NCBI GenBank assembly: GCA_021324685.1
Contig: JAJPIQ010000073.1
Coordinates: 1-63,013 of the forward strand
Direction: 5' to 3'
Length of the DNA: 63,013 bases
DNA from: Bacteroidota bacterium
GTDB taxonomy: Bacteria > Bacteroidota > Ignavibacteria > Palsa-1295
The stretch's first letter is position 1. Each line of letters opens with the position of its first letter. The notes below the pieces were generated by a model that made no database searches, was not told where the DNA came from, and worked only from the letters and a program-made list of their open reading frames with translations. The translations under genes and the position numbers were made by a program. Positions 45,288 through 53,343 of this stretch are shown here, piece by piece.

Positions 45288-45886
45288 GACGATTTCTCCT
45301 TGAGATTAAAATGATTTGCGACAGCTATTTTTTTTGTATTCAGCCGCCGGACGCCGTTGTCATATTGAGGCCCATCCATGTCGAACTCCCTTATTATGTC
45401 ACGACGCTCCATGTTGCATTGCGATCCCAGTAGGATTTTCTCGGCGATATCATCACCCATTACCATTTCTTCGAGTTTTGCCATTACCGTTTCATAATCA
45501 ATGCCTTCATCAAAATAGTAATTTATTGCAAGAAGTTGAGCTGCCTGAACGGTATCGCCCCCCGTTTCGTCGAAGCTGCCAAACTCCGGCAAAACAGAAA
45601 ATTGGCGATTCTCGAATGAACGAACGTCATTCCCGACGAGGGTACGTATCACATAGTATTTGAGATATGATTCTACGGATAAACCCGGGTGAGCGTTAAT
45701 TTTATCAGGGTCTTGAAGGTAACGAAGAATTGCTTCTTGGGCATAATCCTCGGCCTGTTGCCCTGCCACGGTCGAATCGATGGAGGTTCCCCGAAACCAG
45801 TGACGGCGCGTTATCAAGTAATGCGCACGTGCAAGTAATTTCGGATAAATGTTGTCCCAATCCGGCTTTCCATTATCCATTTCCAC
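45284..45886 (-). CDS. sigma-70-like (ECF-type) protein, tentative
   Basis: A 200-aa protein. The N-terminal half, with LLARAHYLITRRHWF, a AEDYAQEAILRYLQDPDKI helix and SYLKYYVIRTLVGNDVRSFENR, resembles sigma region 2. The C-terminal part (ILLGSQCNMERRDIIREFDMDGPQYDNGVRRLNTKK) resembles a helix-turn-helix region 4. Between them is an acidic segment. The first codon is GTG 45886, with AGGAG five to six bases upstream; ATG 45880 is an alternative. It heads the operon with the unknown helical gene and ImmA/IrrE. The sigma assignment rests on pattern only. Confidence 0.55.
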   Translation of the reverse strand: MEMDNGKPDWDNIYPKLLARAHYLITRRHWFRGTSIDSTVAGQQAEDYAQEAILRYLQDPDKINAHPGLSVESYLKYYVIRTLVGNDVRSFENRQFSVLPEFGSFDETGGDTVQAAQLLAINYYFDEGIDYETVMAKLEEMVMGDDIAEKILLGSQCNMERRDIIREFDMDGPQYDNGVRRLNTKKIAVANHFNLKEKSS

Positions 45887-46022
45887 GTAGTCTCCTGCTT
45901 TATCTAACCGCTTATGTTAACAAGCGCGATTTTTTTGCGGAGTCACCTGCAAAAAATCGTCAATGGTTAACAATAGCTATTATAGGCTGATTCACTAACA
46001 AATTAGAAGAAATGATCAAATT

Positions 46023-46286
46023 ATGAATTTCTTAGACTTTCCTGTTCAACTCGGGCCAAACGATGCGGTTTCCATTATCCTCGATAAGCAGGCGAACGTC
46101 CTTCTTCTCGACGAATCCAATTTTCAACGGTATCGAAGTAGACAAAGTTTTCGATACAGCGGGGGATTAGCTCAGCAATCACCTGTCATTCTCAGGCCAA
46201 CATCGCCGGGTAGCTATCATGTGGTGGTCGATCGGGGTGGCCTCGGAGGAAGCGTCAGGGCTTCCGTTTCAGTAATTTATAATTGA
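46023..46286 (+). CDS. DUF1883-domain protein
   Basis: An 87-aa beta-rich protein. VSIILDKQANVLLLDESNFQRYR, the FRYSGGLAQQSPVILRP turn and SYHVVVDRGGLGGSVRASVSV match DUF1883, a small jelly-roll-like domain sometimes joined to TIR domains. No TIR domain is attached here. It forms a plus-strand pair with the next small gene and lies in the AT-rich accessory patch. Confidence 0.75.
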   Translation: MNFLDFPVQLGPNDAVSIILDKQANVLLLDESNFQRYRSRQSFRYSGGLAQQSPVILRPTSPGSYHVVVDRGGLGGSVRASVSVIYN

Positions 46287-46311
46287 TTTTTTCAAGTACT
46301 CATACAACACT

Positions 46312-46524
46312 ATGGCAACAACAAAAGACGAATACAAACCAGGCGAGAAGTGCGAGCAATCTGGCATTTACACCGTAACACACGATGTAAAGCATCACGA
46401 CGTGCATGAAGTCACTGTGGTCTTTGGCGAAAAATTTCCGCCCTGCAATCACTGCGGACATCACCCCCGCTTCAGGCTCAAATACGGCGCGATACACGTT
46501 ACGAATCACGAACACTTTAAGTGA
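46312..46524 (+). CDS. small Cys/His protein (zinc-binding candidate)
   Basis: A 70-aa protein with PGEKCEQSGIYTV near the start, a His-rich segment (DVKHHDVHE), the knuckle-like PPCNHCG (Cys45, Cys48) and HHPRFRLK. The motif arrangement resembles short bacterial proteins with a CxxSGxY start and PPCxxCG knuckle, possibly zinc-binding. It follows the DUF1883 gene by 25 bases. No enzymatic role is suggested. Confidence 0.65.
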   Translation: MATTKDEYKPGEKCEQSGIYTVTHDVKHHDVHEVTVVFGEKFPPCNHCGHHPRFRLKYGAIHVTNHEHFK

Positions 46525-46532
46525 TGGCATCT

Positions 46533-46563
46533 GCGGGGGAAGTTTTTTATTGATTTCCCCTGC
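46533..46563. terminator. bidirectional hairpin between convergent genes
   Basis: GCGGGGGAA (46533-46541) pairs with TTCCCCTGC (46555-46563) over 9 bp with one G-U pair and a 13-base T-rich loop. It lies between the small Cys/His gene and the convergent HEPN-like gene, where a shared terminator would be expected. Confidence 0.45.
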
Positions 46564-46606
46564 TCACCACACCTTCGTTTAAGATCTCGCTCCCCGAAAT
46601 GGGAAC

Positions 46607-48082
46607 TTACGATAACTCTCGGTAGTCAAAACATGTAAAATCATAATATTTATCGCGATAGCCTGAAGCTGCAAGGATTATTCTATTGAATAGATTGACA
46701 AAGGTTAGCATGGCATCCACGCTTTCCTGATATTTATCTTCGTCCATCTCATAAGGGTCATCGATTTTTCCATGTGCGAGTTTATTTCGCCATATTTTAA
46801 AAATTGACCACTCTTCATTACGAGCACTCAAATTCAAGGAGAAGTGTGCATAATAGTACTTGTCTTTTAAGCTCTTATCGTTAAGAGAGCGAAATGCCCC
46901 TATGATTCTTTCTCTATTCCTTGAATTTAACCCGCATGTTTCAAGCGCCGCTTGCGCCTTGCCAAAGTCAGCTAGGAAGGATGTTCGATCTTCCGCTGGC
47001 CAGTTTAGTATTTTTGGAAGGACCTGAAAAAGAGCATCAAGTAGACTGCAGATGTGCAGCGCACGTACTGAAGCAAAAAGAGGCCCTGGGGCCGTCAAAT
47101 AATGCCTGAGTATGCTTCTAACTTGATTCGTATCGTCGCGAAAAATGAGTTCCGCAATCTTGCCTGTTAAAAAGAAGTGTGGGGCTTCCTCTTTCCAGTA
47201 ATGATAGAGGGGCGAAACAAAGAGTTCCTCGCTCTTAGGGCTGACGTGGAATGTTGTTGTGGCTTTATCATCTACCTGATGTTCAATTATCTTCGTCACC
47301 AGCTGGGATGCAACAAAGCCTATAGCAGTGATCAGAGCAGTTTCTAATCTTTCATGCTCGCTGCCGGAATAATTCCCCATCTCGCTATAGAGGAACAAGC
47401 CACCTTCGTGGTGCTCTTGCAGCTCAAAAACGCAACCGCATACAGGGATCTGAATAATCATGGAGGGTACGTCGTAGCGATCTTGGTTTCTTCTATCCGC
47501 ATCTCTTAATTGCTTCGCCGAGAATAGGGAGGGGAATCTGCTTAATTTTACAAGTCGATATTTTTTTTGAGAAGCAGAGGCACTCGAAATCTTGGTTGTT
47601 CTCAGTGGCAGAAAACAATTCTTGTTGTCGTATACTTTGCACCCACCTTCGAGAAGGCCAAATATTTCTAGATTCCCGGAATGTCCCATGATCTTTGCAC
47701 GGCTGCTGTCCTTGACAAAAGTCCAATCGCGATCTGCAATTGTTGAGTCTGTAATTCGCAGCCAGTTTATGGAAGAGTGCAAGTGAACTCCAAGGGAACC
47801 GGCACTACTGTCAAGCAACCTCCTTGCTGTTTCAATCGCTTCAATTAGGTTCCCGTCCGAGCTTTTAAATGATCTTCTTTCGATTTCGTTCAAATTGGAC
47901 CTAATGTCCTGCTGTTCCCATTCCCAAAGCAATATTCCAGACCCTTGTCCTAGAATTTCTTCCGTTGCAGACAAAATACTTACACGGTCGAGTTCTAGTG
48001 AAAATGTTTGTGGTTTTCTAACAAGGAAATCGAGATGATTAACGTCAAGCCCATTGCGGTTCCTTCGTTCTGTTTTTTGCAT
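46607..48082 (-). CDS. HEPN-like protein, candidate defence ribonuclease
   Basis: A 491-aa cytoplasmic protein. The C-terminal ~150 residues are helical and contain RNKLAH (Arg432-His437), an RX4H motif typical of catalytic HEPN domains, preceded by IFKIW and followed by a long helix. The N-terminal ~300 residues are mixed alpha/beta and not recognised. The overall plan (long N-terminal region plus C-terminal HEPN) resembles ApeA-type abortive-infection proteins, but the N-terminal similarity is unverified. AT-rich, flanked by convergent and divergent genes; no antitoxin partner is adjacent. Confidence 0.6.
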   Translation of the reverse strand: MQKTERRNRNGLDVNHLDFLVRKPQTFSLELDRVSILSATEEILGQGSGILLWEWEQQDIRSNLNEIERRSFKSSDGNLIEAIETARRLLDSSAGSLGVHLHSSINWLRITDSTIADRDWTFVKDSSRAKIMGHSGNLEIFGLLEGGCKVYDNKNCFLPLRTTKISSASASQKKYRLVKLSRFPSLFSAKQLRDADRRNQDRYDVPSMIIQIPVCGCVFELQEHHEGGLFLYSEMGNYSGSEHERLETALITAIGFVASQLVTKIIEHQVDDKATTTFHVSPKSEELFVSPLYHYWKEEAPHFFLTGKIAELIFRDDTNQVRSILRHYLTAPGPLFASVRALHICSLLDALFQVLPKILNWPAEDRTSFLADFGKAQAALETCGLNSRNRERIIGAFRSLNDKSLKDKYYYAHFSLNLSARNEEWSIFKIWRNKLAHGKIDDPYEMDEDKYQESVDAMLTFVNLFNRIILAASGYRDKYYDFTCFDYRELS

Positions 48083-48188
48083 ATGAAATAAATCGTTCCA
48101 ATATCCAGTTCCGTATCTAACGGCCGGTCATCCCAAGAAAGAACTGTCAATGGAACGATAATGTTGCGCTTTTAAGATCATTAATTTC

Positions 48189-48692
48189 ATGTTCGCTCGC
48201 GGCATGTTTGCATATTTTACTTCCTTTAGAATTAGGCGAAATGCAGTAAGCAAGTTGACTTGTTTTCTGATCCTTCTAAATGGTTTGGAAGCTCATGCCC
48301 AGCATAGCTTCTTGTCTTTGCCAAAACCAGACTTTTCTGATGGATTATGGCATCGTGTTCCTGACTCGTATGGGGCTAAAACGTGGTTTTTCCTAGCGAA
48401 TCCTGAACCGCAGAAGAATGGGCTTCTTCGGATTTGGGTCAGGCTCCATTATCCAGTGCCCGATAGTGGTTACGATAAACCCGTATCCAATATCGACGAA
48501 CTTGTAGATTATGACTTTCCGAATCGCCGAGATAGCGTTGTTTCTCGAACGTATTATTATGCTAATGGGGAACAGGGGATTGATAATGGCGGGAACCGTG
48601 GCTGGCGTTATGAGGCTGCGGGGAGTAATGGTGCCTTGGTTATGGACTACATCCGGTATTGTCTAACCGATTCGACTCCCATCGGGCATTAA
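48189..48692 (+). CDS. secreted protein, surface-adhesin-E-like pattern
   Basis: A 167-aa product (ATG 48189; ATG 48204 is an alternative) with a signal peptide ending AHAQ about residues 35-38. The mature part has WHRVPDSYGAKTWFFL, RIWVRLHYP and RTYYYANGEQG, a strand order that recalls the surface-adhesin protein E fold. This is a weak pattern match; function unknown. Confidence 0.5.
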   Translation: MFARGMFAYFTSFRIRRNAVSKLTCFLILLNGLEAHAQHSFLSLPKPDFSDGLWHRVPDSYGAKTWFFLANPEPQKNGLLRIWVRLHYPVPDSGYDKPVSNIDELVDYDFPNRRDSVVSRTYYYANGEQGIDNGGNRGWRYEAAGSNGALVMDYIRYCLTDSTPIGH

Positions 48693-48700
48693 GGCCGAAG

Positions 48701-48988
48701 TTAATCTTTTGGAGGTACCCGTTTATTAGCCCCCGGTTTCGGGTCAAGTGGTGGATCGAGAATAACGGTATCACCACTTGCGTCTGGCGGTATCTCGTGC
48801 CAAATGCCTCCCAATAATTCCACCGACGCCCTTTCGCTCATGGTCCATTCAAAATTATCCGAATCGACCCAAATAGGATTGCTATTTCCGGCCTGAATCA
48901 AGTACATTTTCGGTCGAAGTGGATCTTGCTCCAGCACTTTGTAAGATATTCCACCGTATTTCACGGTAGAGTGAATTTCCACGATCAT
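48701..48988 (-). CDS. small hypothetical protein
   Basis: A 95-aa protein with alternating strands (IVEIHSTVKYGGISYKVLEQD, PKMYLIQAG, PIWVDSDNFEW) and a Pro/Asp-rich tail (ILDPPLDPKPG). No signal or membrane segment. It converges with the secreted protein gene, 8 bases apart. No family recognised. Confidence 0.45.
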   Translation of the reverse strand: MIVEIHSTVKYGGISYKVLEQDPLRPKMYLIQAGNSNPIWVDSDNFEWTMSERASVELLGGIWHEIPPDASGDTVILDPPLDPKPGANKRVPPKD

Positions 48989-49173
48989 GGCGGTAAATGC
49001 GACTCGTCTCGCATCGAGTCGTTTAGATGGAGGTAGCTAAAATTAACGCACGCCTAACGCTATTGAACTCCGCTTTTATGAAAAAGAATCTTCCCTCTTT
49101 ATTAGGCACGCAATGTGTTAGCAAACCAACAGCCCAGAAGCGAAATAACGTTCCACTTTGATGGTTATATGCG

Positions 49174-49422
49174 TCATTTTCGAGGGGATACCCGAGTCCA
49201 TTTATCGGCTCCTTCAATCAAAAGAACGTTCACTGGAACGCCTATCACAGTAGCGATTCTTTGAAGACTTTCAACCGTCACGTTAACTTCGCCACGCTCG
49301 ATTGCAGCAAGCCATGAGCGGTTAATACCTGCAATGGACGCGAATTCCTGCTGACCAATTTTCATCAGTTCTCGAAACGCTCGCACGTTCTTTCCGACCA
49401 GAATTTTTACATCCATTCGCAT
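49174..49422 (-). CDS. XRE-family helix-turn-helix regulator
   Basis: An 82-aa Cro/C1-type HTH protein: VRAFRELMKIGQQEFASIAGINRSWLAAIERGEVNVTVESLQRIATVIGVPVNVLL covers the five helices, with QQEFASIAGI and SWLAAIERG as the HTH. The start is ATG 49422 or 49416. A phage or restriction-controller-like regulator, here alone at the edge of the accessory patch. Confidence 0.85.
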   Translation of the reverse strand: MRMDVKILVGKNVRAFRELMKIGQQEFASIAGINRSWLAAIERGEVNVTVESLQRIATVIGVPVNVLLIEGADKWTRVSPRK

Positions 49423-49425
49423 CAA

Positions 49426-49772
49426 ATTTATCGATTCTATGAGGCAGCATAGAATCGTTGACGCAAATAGACATCAAATGGCCATATCCTCGCAATGGGA
49501 ATCTTGCAAGAGGAAAGATTTTTTTGAAGAATAGAGGAACTATTTTGACGTAAAATTTGTATAACATTTTCGGAAAATTTTTAAATGTTGTTTCAACAAA
49601 TATTTTTTATCAAAATTCATGAAAATATAATACAGGTTCATGAAAACTCTTCCAACACACAAAATTTTTCCCTTCACCAAGAAAACCACCCGGGACACAA
49701 AACATTGTTTTAGAACTGGTAGAGGCACCCGTTCGAGTATTGGATGCGGTCTCCTTAATGGTGGCCGGTATC
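49426..49772. other. AT-rich gene-free stretch
   Basis: Very AT-rich with homopolymers. The repeat TTCATGAAAA occurs at 49616-49625 and 49637-49646 (21-base period) and is itself palindromic (TTCATGAA), a possible operator. An 88-aa minus-strand frame at 49540-49806 lacks coding character and overlaps the PhnB gene. Probably regulatory sequence for the XRE gene plus spacer. Confidence 0.45.
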
Positions 49773-50201
49773 CTATTTTTTCGAATAGGTATAGTTCACC
49801 ATCCAACGGACGCCGAATTTATCTGTGAGGAACCCCGCATAGGCACCCCAGAAGGCATCGCCGAGCGGCATCATCGGATCTTCGGTCCCACCCTGGGCGA
49901 GTGCATGGTACAGCTTCGCGGCCTCGTCCTTGCTTTCGCATTCGAGCGAGATCATAAAATTGTTTCCAACGGCGAGGTTGGAGCGCATGGAGCTCGGCAT
50001 ATCGCCGCCCATGATGACGTTTCCTTTACCGATGGGCAGGGAAGCATGCATGATTTTGTTATCGTCCGGGGAGGATTTGCCACCGGGCATGTCTTTCCAG
50101 CGCATGAAGGTTGCGAACTCGCCGCCGAAGACCGACTTATAAAAATTGAATGCCTCTTCGGCATTGCCGTTAAAAGTGATGGAAGGATTTGGTGTTGCCA
50201 T
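49773..50201 (-). CDS. PhnB/VOC-superfamily protein (1)
   Basis: A 142-aa protein of the PhnB/3-demethylubiquinone-methyltransferase-like fold. ITFNGNAEEAFNFYKSVFGGEF opens it; MHASLPIGKGNVIMGGDMP and FWGAYAGFLTDKFGVRWMVNYTY close it. Role unknown in this family; these proteins often occur with GyrI, YCII and AraC genes. The closely similar protein at 51260-51712 is a paralogue. Its leader holds 18-bp tandem repeats. Confidence 0.85.
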   Translation of the reverse strand: MATPNPSITFNGNAEEAFNFYKSVFGGEFATFMRWKDMPGGKSSPDDNKIMHASLPIGKGNVIMGGDMPSSMRSNLAVGNNFMISLECESKDEAAKLYHALAQGGTEDPMMPLGDAFWGAYAGFLTDKFGVRWMVNYTYSKK

Positions 50202-50237
50202 AGTTAGAGGAAAAATGTTTGTGTTCGTGAAAGAGCG

Positions 50238-50327
50238 GTGTAGGTTGTTAAAGACGTGTGATTGGATAAAGAAGTGTAGTTCGTTAAAAACGTGCAGTTC
50301 GTTACAGACGAGTGATAGGTTACAGAC
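50238..50327. repeat. 18-bp tandem repeat in a PhnB leader
   Basis: Five 18-base units (50238, 50256, 50274, 50292, 50310) with consensus near GTGTAGTTCGTTAMAGAC. The array fills the space between the stop of the 50320 gene, which reads through the last unit, and the start at 50201. Units differ by several substitutions, so the array is old or evolves quickly. Confidence 0.8.
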
Positions 50328-50772
50328 GGGCGTAGGCGATGCTGAAATCGTGTTCCCAGGTCTTGCCGTCCAACGATTTTTCCCATTTCGCTTTTATGAA
50401 GTTTGCATCTTCGCTGATTTTCCCTTCAAATCGCTGCGAGAAGGTTGGCGCGTTCCTCCAGATCTTCCATGTCCTGTTCGAGAAGCTCATCTGGTAATTG
50501 CGTGAAACGTTTCGGTTATCGAAATAGAGGACCTGGTAGTCGTCCGATGCGGCGTCCCGTCCAACGATCCAGATGGAATCGGGAGGATCGAGCGGCATGC
50601 GCATGACGAGGAACGCTCCGTTCTCGATCCATTCGAAGGCGACCTGCATGACGACCTTTTTGAAAGGATCGCCGAGGAACGATGCTTCCGAAAGTTCCGC
50701 GTTCCAGGTGCCCGATAAGACCTGGAGCGGCAGGAGCGCGGAATTTCGAATGAGATCGTTAGTTGCCGGCAT
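50320..50772 (-). CDS. lipocalin-like DUF1579-type protein
   Basis: A 150-aa beta-rich protein. LSGTWNAELSEASFLGDPFKKVVMQVAFEWIENGAFLVMRM and the IWIVGRD, DDYQVLYFDNR and RNYQMSF strands resemble DUF1579-type calycins; FEGKISEDANFIKAKWEKSLDG near the end supports this. Start ATG 50772 lies 14 bases inside the end of the upstream PhnB gene, so translation is likely coupled. Its last residues are coded by the 18-bp repeat. Confidence 0.65.
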   Translation of the reverse strand: MPATNDLIRNSALLPLQVLSGTWNAELSEASFLGDPFKKVVMQVAFEWIENGAFLVMRMPLDPPDSIWIVGRDAASDDYQVLYFDNRNVSRNYQMSFSNRTWKIWRNAPTFSQRFEGKISEDANFIKAKWEKSLDGKTWEHDFSIAYARL

Positions 50773-51226
50773 GCGCTTTTTCCAATTCGGCGATATCGAG
50801 CTTGGTCATCTTCATCATCGCTTCCATGGCGCGGCCGGCCTTTGCGCGGTCCGGGTCGCCGAGGACTTTTCCGAGGACCGTAGGAACGACTTGCCAGGTG
50901 ATGCCATATCGATCGGTGAGCCAGCCGCATCGGTCGGTCCGTCCGCCTTCGGAAAGTTTATTCCAGTAATGATCGACTTCCTGCTGGGTTTCGCAGTTGA
51001 TGAAGAAGGAGGTCGCGCCGGTGAACTTCCAATCGGGGTTCATCGGTCCGCCGTTGAAGAGAATAAATTCCCGCCCTTCGATCGAGACCGTCAGCCCCAT
51101 CGGCTTGCCGTTCATGCCCGGCATGCGGCTTACGATCTTCGAATGGGTGAATACGGAAGTATAAAAGTTCGCGGCCTCTTCCGCATCGCCGTTCGTGAAC
51201 CACAAGAATGTTTGAATTTTGTCCAT
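50759..51226 (-). CDS. PhnB/VOC-superfamily protein (2)
   Basis: A 155-aa VOC-fold protein. MDKIQTFLWFTNGDAEEAANFYTSVF, the FILFNGGP strand and CGWLTDRYGITWQVVP are typical of the 3-demethylubiquinone-9 3-methyltransferase-like family. A C-terminal helix with AMMKMTKLDIAELEKA follows. No quinone pathway is nearby, so the methyltransferase label should not be taken as function. Confidence 0.85.
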   Translation of the reverse strand: MDKIQTFLWFTNGDAEEAANFYTSVFTHSKIVSRMPGMNGKPMGLTVSIEGREFILFNGGPMNPDWKFTGATSFFINCETQQEVDHYWNKLSEGGRTDRCGWLTDRYGITWQVVPTVLGKVLGDPDRAKAGRAMEAMMKMTKLDIAELEKAHAGN

Positions 51227-51239
51227 GAGTGTCTCCTTG

Positions 51240-51293
51240 TTTTTTGTGTCGCGTTGCTTTTATTGTGTTGTCTTATTTTTTGTGTCGTCTGAT
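51240..51293. repeat. 18-bp tandem repeat between two PhnB genes
   Basis: Three 18-base units (51240, 51258, 51276); the first and third share TTTTTTGTGTCG exactly. The array spans the 33-base gap between the stop of the 51260 gene and the start at 51226 and extends into the coding end, where it writes the Lys/Thr-rich tail of the upstream protein. Confidence 0.7.
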
Positions 51294-51712
51294 TTTTTAG
51301 GATACGTGTAGTTTACCATCCATGGGATCCCGTATTTATCCTTGAGGGCTCCCCAATATGCGCCCCAGAACTGGTCCTTCATTGCCATAATGTCGGACGC
51401 GCCCTGAGAAAGCCCATTGAAGATGCGGTCGGCTTGTTCCTTGCTATCGGCTTCGATCGAAAGGCTCGCATAGTTACCCGGCTTGACGGAGTGGCCCATC
51501 GACTCGATGGCGTCGGTTCCCATGAGCGTATTGTTGCCGATCTTCAGCGAGACATGCATGACGCCGTTTTGGACCTCGGCAGGGAAGTTACCGCCGGGAA
51601 TGTCTTTGAAGCGTTGCAGCGTCACAAAATCTCCGCCGAAAACCGATTTGTAAAAGTGGAATGCTTCCTCGGTATTACCGGGAAAATTAAGGTATGGATT
51701 GAGTGTTGGCAT
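51260..51712 (-). CDS. PhnB/VOC-superfamily protein (3)
   Basis: A 150-aa paralogue of the 49773 gene (YLNFPGNTEEAFHFYKSVFGGDF, MHVSLKIGNNTLMGTDAIESM, FWGAYWGALKDKYGIPWMVNYTYPKK). It ends in a Lys/Thr/Asp tail written by an 18-bp tandem repeat. Together with two other PhnB members in 2 kb this is a small local expansion. Confidence 0.85.
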   Translation of the reverse strand: MPTLNPYLNFPGNTEEAFHFYKSVFGGDFVTLQRFKDIPGGNFPAEVQNGVMHVSLKIGNNTLMGTDAIESMGHSVKPGNYASLSIEADSKEQADRIFNGLSQGASDIMAMKDQFWGAYWGALKDKYGIPWMVNYTYPKKSDDTKNKTTQ

Positions 51713-51739
51713 AGATGTAACGGTAGTAGGATGAATGGA

Positions 51740-52159
51740 TTAATGTGCGTATTCCGCTATCTGCTTTCCGAGGCGTTGTTCCTGCTCGCGAAGTTCGGGC
51801 GTCAGGTTGTTGCCGAAGTCTTCCGCGGAAAAAATCTGACGGATTTCCACTTCACCGTCCCGGAACGGCGCGCGCTTCAGCCATTCGACCGCTTCCTGGA
51901 GCGAGGAGCATTTCCAGATCCAATATCCGGCAATGAGATCGCTCGTGAGCGGGAACGGCCCATACGAAACGGAACTATTATTTCCGCTGAATTTCACACG
52001 AGCGCCTTTCGAAGAGTCCTGCAAGCCGTCGGCCGCTTGCATGATGCCGGCCTGGACAAGTTCCTCATTGAATTTGCCCATTTCAGCGAGCTGCTCGGTG
52101 GTGGGAAGGACTCCGGCTTCGGAGTCCTTGTTTGCTTTCACGATGACCATGAATTTCAT
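51740..52159 (-). CDS. YCII-related protein
   Basis: A 139-aa protein starting MKFMVIVKANKDSEAG (ATG 52159; upstream residues of the longer frame do not fit). The VSYGPFPLTSDLIAGYWIWKCSSLQEAVEWLKRAP block is the YCII signature, and the tail EIRQIFSAEDFG follows. Predicted ferredoxin-like cytoplasmic protein, frequent next to ECF sigma or PhnB genes. Confidence 0.82.
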   Translation of the reverse strand: MKFMVIVKANKDSEAGVLPTTEQLAEMGKFNEELVQAGIMQAADGLQDSSKGARVKFSGNNSSVSYGPFPLTSDLIAGYWIWKCSSLQEAVEWLKRAPFRDGEVEIRQIFSAEDFGNNLTPELREQEQRLGKQIAEYAH

Positions 52160-52267
52160 AGTGGTGTTCTCCTTATGTTCGATGCAGAGCATGCTTTCGC
52201 TTGCTCCTGGGTGATTCGCTCCATAGCGCAAGCTAAAGCATGTGCTACATGGCGTGACAAATCGGAA

Positions 52268-52654
52268 TTACATTGCTTTCGGCTGCAGCATGCTCACGCG
52301 GTTCCCTTCGGGATCGAAGAACGAAACCCACATTCCGACGCCCGGAATTTCCATCGGTTCCCCGATGATCTTTCCCCCGGCGGCGGTCACTTTTTGCAAG
52401 TGGTCCTGGAGGTTCTCGACGCCGATCACGATCGAAGGTGCGTGCGAAACGGGGTCCTCCGTGCGGTCGTAAAAACCGCCGTTGATCCCTTGCTTCGGCC
52501 GTCCGTTCGCGTCGGTTTCAGACGTTGTGACGACGACGTAGTTTCCCATCTCGGGACCGTGCTGCTGGGTCTTCCATCCGAATGCTTTTGTATAAAAATC
52601 GCTCATGCGCTTCCGGTCTTTGGCCGGCATTTCGAAGTGTACTACTGGATTCAT
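52268..52654 (-). CDS. glyoxalase/VOC-family protein
   Basis: A 128-aa VOC domain. VVHFEMPAKDRKRMSDFYTKAFGW, INGGFYDRTED and VGMWVSFFDPEGNRVSMLQP give the paired beta-alpha-beta modules. Metal-ligand residues (His6, Glu or Asp near the end) are plausible but not verified. Substrate unknown. Confidence 0.82.
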   Translation of the reverse strand: MNPVVHFEMPAKDRKRMSDFYTKAFGWKTQQHGPEMGNYVVVTTSETDANGRPKQGINGGFYDRTEDPVSHAPSIVIGVENLQDHLQKVTAAGGKIIGEPMEIPGVGMWVSFFDPEGNRVSMLQPKAM

Positions 52655-52696
52655 CGTTGTAAAGTAATTGATGGTATGAAAAAAAGATGATGTGAG

Positions 52697-53308
52697 TTAT
52701 ACGAACGATCCTGTTTGGACCTCCCCGCTTCTTCGGTAATTTGCGAAGATAATTCCTTTTGGCGAGGGCGCGCATTCGACGAGTTCGAACGCGGCGGGAA
52801 CCGTGCCATCCGCAAACAACCGCTTTCCGGGGCCGAGTGTCATTGGGTAGATCTTGAGCCATAGTTCATCGACAAGGTCGTTCCTCAGCAGCGTCTGGAT
52901 CATGTTGCCGCTGCCATGGACCTGCAGTTCAGGACCGTTCTCCGCTTTTAATTTCCGTACTCCTTCGGCCAGATCGCCTTCGAGGCGAAATGAATTCTTC
53001 CAATCGGTCCTGAGCGGCGATCGAGTCGCGACATGTTTTTTTGCTTTGTTGATTCCCGCGCCAATGGGGTTCGAGGCATGTTCGGGAAGCGGCCAATAGC
53101 TTGCGAAAATATCGAATGTTTTTCGCCCAAGCAGGAGATCGTAGTCGTGCCCTAACTGCTCCATCATCCTGGAACCCGAGAATGGATCGGCAAGCGGAAA
53201 ACTCCACCCGCCATATTGAAACCCACCTTCGCGGTCCTCATTGGGTCCACCCGGAGCCTGCATGACGCCATCGAGCGTAATAAAGGATAAGACGATAAGT
53301 TTACGCAT
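52697..53308 (-). CDS. dihydrofolate reductase / RibD C-terminal family protein
   Basis: A 203-aa protein from ATG 53308. MRKLIVLSFITLDGVMQAPGG, the LLLGRKTFDIFASYWP motif, HGSGNMIQTLL and TLGPGKRLFADG match the RibD-C/dihydrofolate-reductase-like family, which is usually NADPH-binding with unknown substrate. The longer frame from 53470 has no support. Part of the minus-strand cluster of small cytoplasmic proteins. Confidence 0.85.
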   Translation of the reverse strand: MRKLIVLSFITLDGVMQAPGGPNEDREGGFQYGGWSFPLADPFSGSRMMEQLGHDYDLLLGRKTFDIFASYWPLPEHASNPIGAGINKAKKHVATRSPLRTDWKNSFRLEGDLAEGVRKLKAENGPELQVHGSGNMIQTLLRNDLVDELWLKIYPMTLGPGKRLFADGTVPAAFELVECAPSPKGIIFANYRRSGEVQTGSFV

Positions 53309-53343
53309 CGTGATCGATGTAAGATAGTAATGTGAATTGAATA

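Noticed and set aside
49540-49806. 88-aa frame in the AT-rich gap
   Set aside because: Overlaps the PhnB gene on the same strand in another frame, begins in homopolymer sequence and lacks coding character.
50238-50327. Possible CRISPR array
   Set aside because: Units of 18 bases are adjacent with no unique spacers; no cas genes in the window. A tandem repeat instead.
51434-52690. 418-aa plus-strand frame through the PhnB/YCII cluster
   Set aside because: Antisense to three well-supported genes and crosses their intergenic gaps; no recognisable motifs.
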